Positions 1 through 6,842 of a stretch of 64,000 nucleotides of DNA are shown in pieces. Source of the stretch: Capilliphycus salinus. Lineage in GTDB: Bacteria; Cyanobacteriota; Cyanobacteriia; Cyanobacteriales; Microcoleaceae. Numbering within the stretch: the first letter of the stretch is position 1; each line of letters opens with the position of its first letter. The DNA lies in NCBI RefSeq assembly GCF_047276495.1, contig NZ_CP178543.1, positions 6,076,001 through 6,140,000 on the forward strand. The letters are read 5' to 3'. The notes under the pieces are model-generated. The model saw nothing but the letters and a program-made list of their open reading frames with translations. It had not been told where the DNA came from and made no database searches. The position numbers and the translations under genes were made by a program.

Positions 1-1
1 C

Positions 2-124
2 ACGGGTTTATGTATGATGGGAACGGGCGTATTTGCCTTTCTCACGTTCGGGTTAATTTTTGTCGCCATTCAGCTTTCTGTTCAGCGTATTTTCAAAAAA
101 GATACCCCCTCATCTGAGACTTAA
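2..124 (+). CDS. C-terminal end of a small membrane protein (partial)
   Basis: An open frame enters from the left edge and stops with TAA at 122-124. The visible 40 residues contain one hydrophobic stretch (about residues 5-26, rich in F, L, V, I and G) followed by a short polar tail with a Lys-Lys pair and Ser/Thr/Glu, typical of a final membrane helix with a cytoplasmic end. Upstream sequence is outside the window, so family and start are unknown. The other two frames lack a comparably sensible protein. It could also be a short single-helix protein whose start lies just outside. Confidence 0.5.
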   Translation, partial: TGLCMMGTGVFAFLTFGLIFVAIQLSVQRIFKKDTPSSET

Positions 125-428
125 TTTTAAGGTCATGGAACTGTTGGCGACATGGACTTAAAAATATTTAAGTCTTGTTTTGTAATATCCATATATGAAA
201 GAATAATTACGATTAACACTCAGTATATGGTGCTTTATATTGTGCCGGAATCAATATAACAAACTGTATAAAGTTCAATCTACTGATTTATACTTAGAAC
301 GTCTCGAATATTAACAGGTTAATCAAAAAAATTCAGTATATTTCCTGAAAAAAAATAATACATACAATCATATATTGACGCAGATTATAGCTATAAGCTA
401 CGATGAATAAAAAGCTTTGGTAATATCT
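125..428. other. AT-rich intergenic region, no gene seen
   Basis: About 300 bases, strongly AT-rich compared with the genes at 2.2 kb onward. I see no convincing ORF, RNA gene or strong terminator hairpin. It probably holds the promoter of the cassette that starts at 429, but no -35/-10 pair stands out enough to call. Confidence 0.4.
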
Positions 429-824
429 ATGAATAAGTCAGAGGCGATTAATTTACTTACGAAGCAAGGATGGACAAAAGCAGATGCCAAGCGAGCTTTG
501 GAGGAGATTGATTTTAGTGAGAATCCTAATCAAGAAACTATTCTCCAAAAAACCGCATCGTTTTCAGGTTATGAACTCAATAAACGTCAGCGGAGTCAAG
601 CTGCTCAGAAGGGTTTAGTTACCAAGAAAAATAATGAGATAGAGCGGATAAAAAAAGAAAACGCTGCAAAGATTAATCAATTTGAAAGAGACGTACAGGA
701 AGAGCGTGGTTTTTGGCAGGGGCTTCTTGAATTCTTGGGTTACAAAGATCAAAAGTCTGCTTTTCAAAATTCAATGAATGAATACGTTATTAATGAGGAC
801 GATAACAAAAATGACATTGCATAA
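429..824 (+). CDS. Hypothetical protein, first gene of an HNH cassette
   Basis: 131 residues from the ATG at 429; the frame is also open from a TTG at 417, but the ATG is the better start. I do not recognise the family. The N-terminal 30 residues look like a small helical, UBA-like or HTH-like segment (alternating Leu/Ala with a WTKADAKRALEEI stretch). The middle is very basic and polar and predicted to be helical (residues about 55-90, rich in K, R, N, E), and the C-terminus is acidic (EDDNKND). There is no signal peptide or membrane segment. The stop overlaps the start of the next gene, and the third gene overlaps the second by 4 bases, so the three are probably one transcript. Base composition is more AT-rich than the housekeeping genes downstream, compatible with horizontal acquisition. 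Function unknown. Confidence 0.6.
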   Translation: MNKSEAINLLTKQGWTKADAKRALEEIDFSENPNQETILQKTASFSGYELNKRQRSQAAQKGLVTKKNNEIERIKKENAAKINQFERDVQEERGFWQGLLEFLGYKDQKSAFQNSMNEYVINEDDNKNDIA

Positions 825-1224
825 TCGATCTCAGCAGATGAGTCAAACAGTAACTCGTAAACAATTACAAGCTTACGGGATGTCTAAATATCATACGCAA
901 GCTATAACAAAAGGTTTGACTCCTAAAGGCAAACGGGGGCAAGCGTGCGTTTATAGTTTAATCGAAGTTGTTGCTGCCACTAAAGACTATGTGCAACGGC
1001 CTAATGTTAAGCTGTCTACTCGTGAAGCTTTAGAAGGAGTTTTAACTACTTTACTGGAACTTTTAGGAAATGTAGTAGAAGTACCTTTTTCAATAGGAAC
1101 TGATCCTGAACTGCGTCAATTAGTTACAAAGCTTAATCAAGCAATGGCTAAAACAGATGCTTCTCTAGCTGCGCTCAAAGCCGATGCTGCTGAAATTAAT
1201 CAGAAATATGATATGATGCCATGA
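811..1224 (+). CDS. Hypothetical protein, second gene of an HNH cassette
   Basis: 137 residues from the ATG at 811. Other in-frame ATGs at 778 and 838 are possible; 811 was chosen because a GAGGA lies 12 bases upstream and the overlap with the previous gene is short. Residues about 15-50 (TRKQLQAYGMSKY... and GLTPKGKRGQACVYSL) resemble a small winged or helix-turn-helix DNA-binding segment: a helix, a basic turn, then a Tyr/Val strand. The middle is a Leu-rich helix. The last 35 residues carry a pattern (LxQL, then AM, TDxSL, ALKAD, EI, KYD) that reappears at the very start of the next protein. No known domain is recognised with certainty. Its stop overlaps the next start (ATGA), implying translational coupling. 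Possibly a DNA-binding partner of the HNH nuclease; this is inference. Confidence 0.6.
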   Translation: MTLHNRSQQMSQTVTRKQLQAYGMSKYHTQAITKGLTPKGKRGQACVYSLIEVVAATKDYVQRPNVKLSTREALEGVLTTLLELLGNVVEVPFSIGTDPELRQLVTKLNQAMAKTDASLAALKADAAEINQKYDMMP

Positions 1225-1583
1225 CTACTCTACATCAACTGATTGCTAATCTACTATCTGCCATGAAAAGAACGGATACATCCTTATCGGCTTTAAAGGC
1301 TGATGTACCTGAAATAGAAGCTAAGTATGACCCTGTGAAGTTAGCTCGTTCCCGATTTAATTCTTGGCGTGACAGCAATGACGGAAAAACCTTCAAAGAT
1401 CGTCTCTACAGGAAACAGAAAGGGCAATGTGCTAATCCTGACTGTCATAGAGATTTACCCATTGACTACTTGGAAATAGATCATAAATTGCCAATTACGA
1501 CTCATCATCAATTGGCTTTAAAGAAAAGTAATATGCAGTTACTATGCACTCCTTGTAATCGAAAGAAAAGCTCTAGAATCTAA
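1221..1583 (+). CDS. HNH endonuclease family protein
   Basis: 120 residues. The C-terminal half has the HNH layout: a Cys-x4-Cys zinc pair (CANPDC, about residue 71), the acid-His pair of motif 1 (EIDHKLPI), a central Asn (SNMQLLC) and a second Cys-x2-Cys pair (CTPCNRKK). The last His of the classical motif is Asn here, the common HNN variant, so metal-dependent DNA cleavage remains plausible. The N-terminal 37 residues repeat the C-terminal pattern of the preceding protein (AM..TDxSLxALKAD..EI..KYD). Start is the ATG overlapping the upstream stop by 4 bases. HNH proteins of this size occur in restriction, phage, intron and toxin settings; no intron or phage genes are visible. I infer a nuclease of a small accessory (possibly defence or mobile) cassette. 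Confidence 0.75.
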   Translation: MTTLHQLIANLLSAMKRTDTSLSALKADVPEIEAKYDPVKLARSRFNSWRDSNDGKTFKDRLYRKQKGQCANPDCHRDLPIDYLEIDHKLPITTHHQLALKKSNMQLLCTPCNRKKSSRI

Positions 1584-1591
1584 TGTAATAG

Positions 1592-1690
1592 TGTGAAATC
1601 AAACAAATTACCCAAGATGTTAATTTATATCGGGTTCCGGCTGATTTAGAAGAATTGATGAAAATTTTAACGGCGATTCTGCAATCATAA
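1592..1690 (+). pseudogene. Possible gene remnant downstream of the HNH gene
   Basis: A 32-codon open stretch, ending TAA at 1688-1690, reads as sensible soluble protein (pattern QDVNLYRVPADLEELMKIL), but it is closed upstream by an in-frame TAG at 1589-1591 and has no good start codon apart from an internal TTG or ATG. It looks like the 3' end of a small gene whose front was lost, perhaps when the HNH cassette arrived. It could equally be chance coding potential. Confidence 0.3.
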
Positions 1691-1905
1691 ACTCTGCGAT
1701 CGCCATTTTCTCATCTTATTTTTTCTGTAAATTTTAGTTAAGTATTTTTGCCAAAAAACCTAAGTATCTATACTTAAACTTCCAGATAATATAAAGTTTC
1801 ATCTCGTAAAGATTAATATAACCTAAAGAAAACCGAACCTCATACAAATAATTTTCTACCCTAACAGAATATCAGGAAGAATATTGACTGAGGAGCATTT
1901 AAACA

Positions 1906-2019
1906 ATGGCTCATCAAACCCATACAACAGAACACGACAACAGCGTAATCGGCTTTTTAATGGCTTTTATCCTGTTGTTGTGTGCATTTACCTTTGTCAT
2001 CTTGATCGGTATCTTTTAG
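1906..2019 (+). CDS. Small single-helix membrane protein (37 aa)
   Basis: ATG at 1906 is preceded by GAGGAG 10 bases upstream, a good ribosome binding site. The 37-residue product has a polar His/Thr/Glu/Asp-rich N-terminus (residues 1-13) and one long hydrophobic helix (about residues 14-37: GFLMAF, LLLCAF, FVILIGIF) that runs to the C-terminus. This is the build of the small subunits of cyanobacterial photosynthetic or respiratory complexes (Psb, Pet, Ndh or Cox small proteins), but I cannot match it to a named one. It stands alone, with an AT-rich promoter region before it. Confidence 0.6.
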   Translation: MAHQTHTTEHDNSVIGFLMAFILLLCAFTFVILIGIF

Positions 2020-2058
2020 GCTGTGCGTGACAGCATAATCAAAGTTGCAAGCAAAATC

Positions 2059-2146
2059 GATTGAGCATTTTGACGGATTGAATTTTTCGACTCAGTTTTG
2101 ACTCAAGCAGATTTCATTGTTGATTCAACCTCAAAAAATGCTCGAT
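2059..2146. repeat. Imperfect inverted repeat upstream of the pentapeptide gene
   Basis: The arm near 2059-2083 (GATTGAGCATTTT, then GGATTGAAT) is mirrored by the arm at 2122-2146 (GATTCAACCTC, then AAATGCTCGAT). The transcript could fold into a long imperfect hairpin ending about 60 bases before the ATG at 2207. It may be a terminator or RNA-processing element between the 37-aa gene and the pentapeptide gene. Confidence 0.4.
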
Positions 2147-2206
2147 GGAATGATGATTTCGAGAACAAATTAGAGAGAACATCTCAAAAAATTGGAGGTT
2201 TTAAAA

Positions 2207-2677
2207 ATGGATGCGAGTCAATTTATGAGTTTGCTCGAATCGGGTGAGAAAAACTTTCCGGGGATTTGTTTACATGGAGTTAATTTAAGTGGAGTTAATC
2301 TCAGTCAACTGAATTTAACTCGCGCCGATTTAAGTTGTGCGGATCTCAGCGGTGCGAATTTAAGCGGAACCGATTTAAGTCAAGCCAATTTAACTAATGC
2401 TGATTTGAATCAAGCCGATTTACGCAGTACAAATCTCAGTCAAGTTAACTTAATTGGAGCGAGTTTAATTGACGCCAATCTGGGACGAGCCAACCTCACC
2501 CGTGCGGATGTTCGCAGCGCTAATTTAACCAACGCCGACTTAATTGGTGCCATTTTAACCGATGTAGAATTGAGCGGCGCAGATTTAACCAACGCCAATA
2601 TTAACGAAGCGGAATTGAAGCAAGAGACGTGTAATGTAGGGGTTTCCCACAATTGGGTTAGCTGGTCGGGTGAATAA
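2207..2677 (+). CDS. Pentapeptide-repeat protein
   Basis: 156 residues. From about residue 22 to 140 the sequence is an uninterrupted series of A(D/N)Lxx pentapeptides (for example ADLSC, ADLSG, ANLSG, TDLSQ, ANLTN), about 22 in a row, which fold as a right-handed quadrilateral beta-helix. The first 20 residues (MDASQFMSLLESGEKNFPGI) form a short cap. The start is the ATG at 2207: GGAGG sits 8 bases before it, whereas the TTG at 2192 would lie inside that ribosome binding site. There is no signal peptide, so it is probably cytoplasmic. Pentapeptide proteins are abundant in cyanobacteria and mostly of unknown role. A strong terminator follows at 2719. Confidence 0.9.
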   Translation: MDASQFMSLLESGEKNFPGICLHGVNLSGVNLSQLNLTRADLSCADLSGANLSGTDLSQANLTNADLNQADLRSTNLSQVNLIGASLIDANLGRANLTRADVRSANLTNADLIGAILTDVELSGADLTNANINEAELKQETCNVGVSHNWVSWSGE

Positions 2678-2716
2678 AAGATTAAGAAATTTGGCTTAAC
2701 TTATAATGATAATATT

Positions 2717-2746
2717 GGGGACGGACAATATTTTCCGTCCTTTTTT
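2717..2746 (+). terminator. Rho-independent terminator after the pentapeptide gene
   Basis: GGACGG (2719-2724) pairs with CCGTCC (2735-2740) across a 10-base loop and is followed directly by six T. Confidence 0.85.
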
Positions 2747-2812
2747 GCGGTTTTTATGATAAAAAATAAGGGGTGAATCTCTCAGAACTTATCAATTTAA
2801 ACAAGGAGTTTC

Positions 2813-3754
2813 ATGGCTGGTAGTCCAATTAACGCCGATCTTTGGTTGAGTGATTATCTCACCCCTTGGGATCTCTACGCTCACGGGATCACTCGCATTC
2901 TCACCTACAAACAGACTCCCTATCAACAAATGTATGTTGTCGAAACGAATACTTATGGTAAAGCCTTGGTTTTAGATGGGAAATTACAATCAACCACAGG
3001 CGATGAATTTCTCTATCACGAACCCCTGGTTCATCCTGCTATGATTTATCAGGGAGAACCTCGAACCGTTCTGATTTTGGGTGGGGGAGAAGGCGCGACA
3101 TTGCGGGAAGTTTTGCGCTGGAAAACTGTTGAAAAAGTGACAATGATTGATATTGATGGGGAAGTTGTAGAAGCTTGTCGTCGGTATTTACCCGAAATGA
3201 ATGCCAATACTTTTGATGATCCTCGGGTTGAATTAATTATCGGAGATGCGTTTGAATATTTGAATGAAATTAAACACCCTTGGGATGTGATTATTTCTGA
3301 CCTTTCTGAACCCGTAGAATCGGGGCCATCTTTTCGGTTATTTACCCAAGAATATTATCAAAAATTGCGGGATTTGTTAACCCCCGGAGGCGTTTTGGGG
3401 GTGCAAGCGGGATCGGCTTGTGTGCTGAGAATGAAGTTTCATGTGCGGTTAGCCAGAACGTTAAATCAAGTGTTTTCGAGTATTCATTCTTATAGCAGTA
3501 ATGTTCCGAGTTTTGGGGAAGCTTGGGGGTTTATTGTCGCCTCTGGAAGCGAAATTAATCCCCAACCCAACCCGGAAGAAATTGACCGCCTGTTAGCCGA
3601 AAAAACCACCCAAGATTTCCAAATGTTAGACGGAATAACCCTTCTTGGAATTCTACAAACACCCGCTCACATTCGTCGGGCGATCGCCAAGGAAAACCAA
3701 ACCTATACCCTCGCCCATCCCCCCACCGATTTTGAACAAAATTTACTGGATTAA
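2813..3754 (+). CDS. speE: Polyamine aminopropyltransferase (spermidine/thermospermine synthase family)
   Basis: 313 residues. It transfers aminopropyl groups from decarboxylated S-adenosylmethionine to a polyamine acceptor in the cytosol. Visible family motifs: YGKALVLDGKLQST (about residues 48-61), YHEPLVHPA, the nucleotide-binding GGGEGATLREVL (about 90-101), the acid-rich MIDIDGEVVE, and DVIISDLSEPVESGPS followed by LFTQEYY. The DLSEPVESGPS form resembles plant ACL5 thermospermine synthase (DLADPVEGGPC as I recall it) more than E. coli SpeE (DCTDPIGPG), so the product may be thermospermine or another polyamine rather than spermidine. Start ATG at 2813 follows AAGGAG by 5 bases. It stands alone between terminators and converges on the next gene with 13 bases between the stops. 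Confidence 0.9.
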   Translation: MAGSPINADLWLSDYLTPWDLYAHGITRILTYKQTPYQQMYVVETNTYGKALVLDGKLQSTTGDEFLYHEPLVHPAMIYQGEPRTVLILGGGEGATLREVLRWKTVEKVTMIDIDGEVVEACRRYLPEMNANTFDDPRVELIIGDAFEYLNEIKHPWDVIISDLSEPVESGPSFRLFTQEYYQKLRDLLTPGGVLGVQAGSACVLRMKFHVRLARTLNQVFSSIHSYSSNVPSFGEAWGFIVASGSEINPQPNPEEIDRLLAEKTTQDFQMLDGITLLGILQTPAHIRRAIAKENQTYTLAHPPTDFEQNLLD

Positions 3755-3767
3755 TTCCGATTCAAAG

Positions 3768-4391
3768 TTAGGCTAACGTTTGAGGTTGATCCACAACTAA
3801 ATTTAGGGATTGTTGATAAAGTGTGAACCAAGGATGATTAACATTGAGATGAGCAAACGGACTTTGTGGGGAAATTTCGACTTGACTGCCGATTAGACTT
3901 AGATTAAAATTAAACTGACTTTTAAAGTGCAGAATTCGTCCGGGTTGATAACCAAAAGCCGGAACGTTCAACGATAGGGGTAAACTCAAACTCGGTTGAG
4001 AATAAGTTAGCCGACAGAGAACCTTTTCCCCTTGAGAAACGGTAACAGTATCGGTTCCTTCCCAGTGAAATTCTGCCAATTCTTTCGGAAGTCCCCAAAT
4101 GTTTCTCCCCCCCGCAACCGAATCTTCATCATCAACGTAAATGTGAGAAATCCATCCGCCCCATTCGCCCGAATAACTGACCAAACCCGAAACCACAATC
4201 AATTCATTGTATTGTAAAATAGAACCCGATTGATAACTCGAAATATACAGCCCTCCAAGCGTTTGATTCGGCCAAGGAGAAATAATATTAAATTGGGGGG
4301 GAATCAGGGGACGAACTTTGGCAACATCAACCCATTGTAGGGTCTGGAGGGCATAACCTTTCAGCGTCCAGGGTGCGGGAGGATAAGGCAT
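3768..4391 (-). CDS. Acetoacetate decarboxylase-like protein
   Basis: 207 residues. The acetoacetate-decarboxylase fold is suggested by a central run of YNELIVVSGLV, a Trp-rich strand (GEWGGWISHIYVDD) and GGRNIWGLPKELAEF (about residues 93-107). The Lys of GLPKE fits the Schiff-base lysine of the family; the second Lys of the classical pair is Glu here, so decarboxylase activity is uncertain. There is no signal peptide. The start is ATG at 4391, divergent from the NfeD-like gene with a 156-base shared promoter region. Cyanobacterial relatives are usually annotated only as family members; substrate unknown. Confidence 0.75.
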   Translation of the reverse strand: MPYPPAPWTLKGYALQTLQWVDVAKVRPLIPPQFNIISPWPNQTLGGLYISSYQSGSILQYNELIVVSGLVSYSGEWGGWISHIYVDDEDSVAGGRNIWGLPKELAEFHWEGTDTVTVSQGEKVLCRLTYSQPSLSLPLSLNVPAFGYQPGRILHFKSQFNFNLSLIGSQVEISPQSPFAHLNVNHPWFTLYQQSLNLVVDQPQTLA

Positions 4392-4547
4392 AATTTTTAA
4401 CGGTTTTGCCAGTAGGTTAATCTTATACTTTATTCATAATTTACCAAGTTTTGTTACAAAAGTTTGCTGAATCCGGAAACGAATTTGCGAAAATAGAAAT
4501 AGACTGACTGAAGCAAATAATAAAGTATCCCATGACTAGGGGCGCCT

Positions 4548-5162
4548 ATGTTTACTCTCTACCTATTCTGTTTAATAGTGGGCGGCGTTTTCGTTGGACT
4601 AGCTGCTTTCGCCGGACTGGATGGCGTTGATTTTGATCACGACTTCGATCCCGACATACAACTTCTAGATCAATCGGCTAAAACAGAAGAGGATAAGTCT
4701 ATCCGCTTGAAAAACAGGCGGCGTCGCCGAGGATTGGGATTACCCTTTTTCAGCTTGCGGTTTTGGACATTTGGCGGATGCTTTTTCGGCTTAACGGGAG
4801 TCATCCTCTCCCTGTTGAACCCCGCGATGTCCGGTCAGTTAATCTGGTCGATATCCATTGCGGTGGGGGTTGTCAGCGGTAGCGCGATGGTTTGGGCGTT
4901 ACGGCTTCTGCAACACCAACAAGCCGACAGTATGGTACGCGCCGATGATTTATTGGGTTTACCGAGTTTAGTCGAAATTCCATTCGATCGCAATAGCAGA
5001 GGCAAAGTGCGATTAAATATAAAAGGAAGAACCCTCGAACTTATGGCAATGACAGAAGACTTACAAGAGTTTTCTCAAGGAGATGAAGCCTTTGTGGTGG
5101 GAGTGGAAAAAAACAAAGTGTGGGTAGTGAGTGAGGCTAGTTTTAAACAATCTTCAAATTAA
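4548..5162 (+). CDS. NfeD-like membrane protein, flotillin partner
   Basis: 204 residues with three predicted membrane helices (about 2-22, 72-92 and 97-118), a polar basic stretch (KNRRRRRG) between the first two, and a C-terminal soluble domain (about 130-200) rich in short strands and matching an NfeD-type OB fold (LLGLPSLVEIPFD, then GKVRLNIKGRTLELMA). Such proteins associate with SPFH/flotillin proteins in membrane microdomains. Context supports this strongly, because two flotillin-like genes follow on the same strand at 5417 and 6843. A ribosome site AGGGG lies 8 bases before the ATG. The 254 bases before the first flotillin gene leave open whether all three share one transcript. Confidence 0.75.
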   Translation: MFTLYLFCLIVGGVFVGLAAFAGLDGVDFDHDFDPDIQLLDQSAKTEEDKSIRLKNRRRRRGLGLPFFSLRFWTFGGCFFGLTGVILSLLNPAMSGQLIWSISIAVGVVSGSAMVWALRLLQHQQADSMVRADDLLGLPSLVEIPFDRNSRGKVRLNIKGRTLELMAMTEDLQEFSQGDEAFVVGVEKNKVWVVSEASFKQSSN

Positions 5163-5416
5163 CAGATTGACAGAAAAGACTCAAAAAAAGTCAGATTAAG
5201 CAACAATTGGAATTCATTCTATAGAACCGAAAAATCACCACAACCGATCCGCTATATTGTAGTTATAAACCCAGTCCAATGTACAAACTCTAACCAACTT
5301 TCATAAAGTCATCCCAACCCGCCGAGTGTTAATTGAGAACCCATAAACCAATCCCCAATACACTCACAAGATTAACCAACCGGAACTCAACGTTGTATCT
5401 ATTCAACCCAAACAAA

Positions 5417-6802
5417 ATGAACGATAAATTTATAGCTTATGAAGCTGAAGACGCGATCTTAGTAGAAGTCGCGCAAGTTCAACCGGTCGAATCTATTCCA
5501 ACAAACCGGAGCGAACTCCCCGCACAAATTAGCACCGCATTACCGATCGCCCTGACTATTTTTGGTAGCATTATCCTAATTTGGTTTCTCAATACCTTTT
5601 TACAAATTTGTAAACCCAACGAAATCTTAATTCTCTCCGGTCGCAAACATCGCAGCAAAGACGGCGATGTCGGTTATCGGGTCATCTTTGGCGGACGCAC
5701 CATCTGCATTCCCATCTTGGAAACGGTCAAAACGATGGACCTGCGAACCATGCCCGTTCCCGTCGAAGTCACCAACGCCTATTCAAAAGGCGGCACCCCC
5801 CTGCACATACAAGCGATCGCCAACGTCAAAATCTCCAGCGATCCCGCGATCGTCGGTAATGCGATCGAACGTTTCCTCGATCGCGATCGCTCCGAAATCT
5901 CCCGAGTCGCCCGAGAAACCCTAGAAGGCAACCTGCGGGGCGTCGTCAGCACCCTCACCCCCGAACAACTCAACGAAGACCGCCTGCGCTTCGCCGAACG
6001 CATCGCCGAAGACGTTTCTCGCGATCTCGCCAAATTGGGTTTACACCTCGATACGCTCAAAATCCAAAGCGTTTCCGATGACGTCGATTATCTCAAATCC
6101 ATCGGCCGCCGGCAAATTGCTTTAATCATGCGGGACGCCGAAATCGCCGAGTCCAACGCCCTCGCCGAAGCCGAACAAATCGAAGCCGACTGCAAACGAC
6201 AGGCCGAAGTTGCCAAAACCCAAGCCCTAACCATCGTTCAGCAAAAAGAAAACGAACTGCGGAAAATCAAAGCCGAACTCGAACAGCAGGCCCGCTCCGA
6301 AGAAGAACGCACCATCGCCGCCGCCAAAGAAGCCCGCGCCCGAGCCGAACAACTGCTGCAAACCGTTCGCTCCGAGTTGGAACGTCTGCGCCTAGAAGCC
6401 GACGAAGTGTTACCCGCAGAAGCCGAACGTCAGGCGAAGGAACTGCTGGCCAAAGGACAGGCCGCACCGTTAACCGAAAATGCCCAAGCCGAAGCCCTTG
6501 TTAACGATTTGCTCTCGGAAGTTTGGCAGTCAATGGAGCAAGACGCCTCGGAATTGTTCTACTTGCAGCAAATCGAAATGATCCTCAAAGAAGCCGCAAA
6601 AGTTCCGGGTCGCGTCGAACTTCGCAATGTCAACGTGATTGATAACGGCGACGGTAAATCAATCGCAAGTTTGGTGAAAGCCTACCCCGATATCTTCAGC
6701 CAGTTCCTCGATAGCGTCGATCAAATTTTAGGGGTAAAAGTTGCCGCCACTCGCGCCCAAAATAACGGACACAAACTCAACGAATTCACCCTGAAAAATT
6801 AG
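5417..6802 (+). CDS. Flotillin-like SPFH domain protein 1
   Basis: 461 residues from the ATG at 5417; the frame is open from a TTG at 5333, but those 28 extra residues are polar and unconvincing. One membrane helix at about 36-58 is followed by the SPFH domain (about 60-250; motifs PNEILILSGRKHR, GYRVIFGGRT, VTNAYSKGG, LEGNLRGVVSTLTPEQ). A long Ala/Glu-rich coiled coil (about 255-390) is the flotillin stalk that oligomerises. The C-terminal globular part (about 400-461) is Asn/Asp rich. The gene is rich in GCGATCGC. It is paralogous to the next gene, 40 bases downstream, with which it probably forms a hetero-oligomeric membrane scaffold together with the NfeD-like protein. Confidence 0.88.
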   Translation: MNDKFIAYEAEDAILVEVAQVQPVESIPTNRSELPAQISTALPIALTIFGSIILIWFLNTFLQICKPNEILILSGRKHRSKDGDVGYRVIFGGRTICIPILETVKTMDLRTMPVPVEVTNAYSKGGTPLHIQAIANVKISSDPAIVGNAIERFLDRDRSEISRVARETLEGNLRGVVSTLTPEQLNEDRLRFAERIAEDVSRDLAKLGLHLDTLKIQSVSDDVDYLKSIGRRQIALIMRDAEIAESNALAEAEQIEADCKRQAEVAKTQALTIVQQKENELRKIKAELEQQARSEEERTIAAAKEARARAEQLLQTVRSELERLRLEADEVLPAEAERQAKELLAKGQAAPLTENAQAEALVNDLLSEVWQSMEQDASELFYLQQIEMILKEAAKVPGRVELRNVNVIDNGDGKSIASLVKAYPDIFSQFLDSVDQILGVKVAATRAQNNGHKLNEFTLKN

Positions 6803-6842
6803 GGATTTTTACAGAAAATAAACACATTCATTCAGAAAAACT

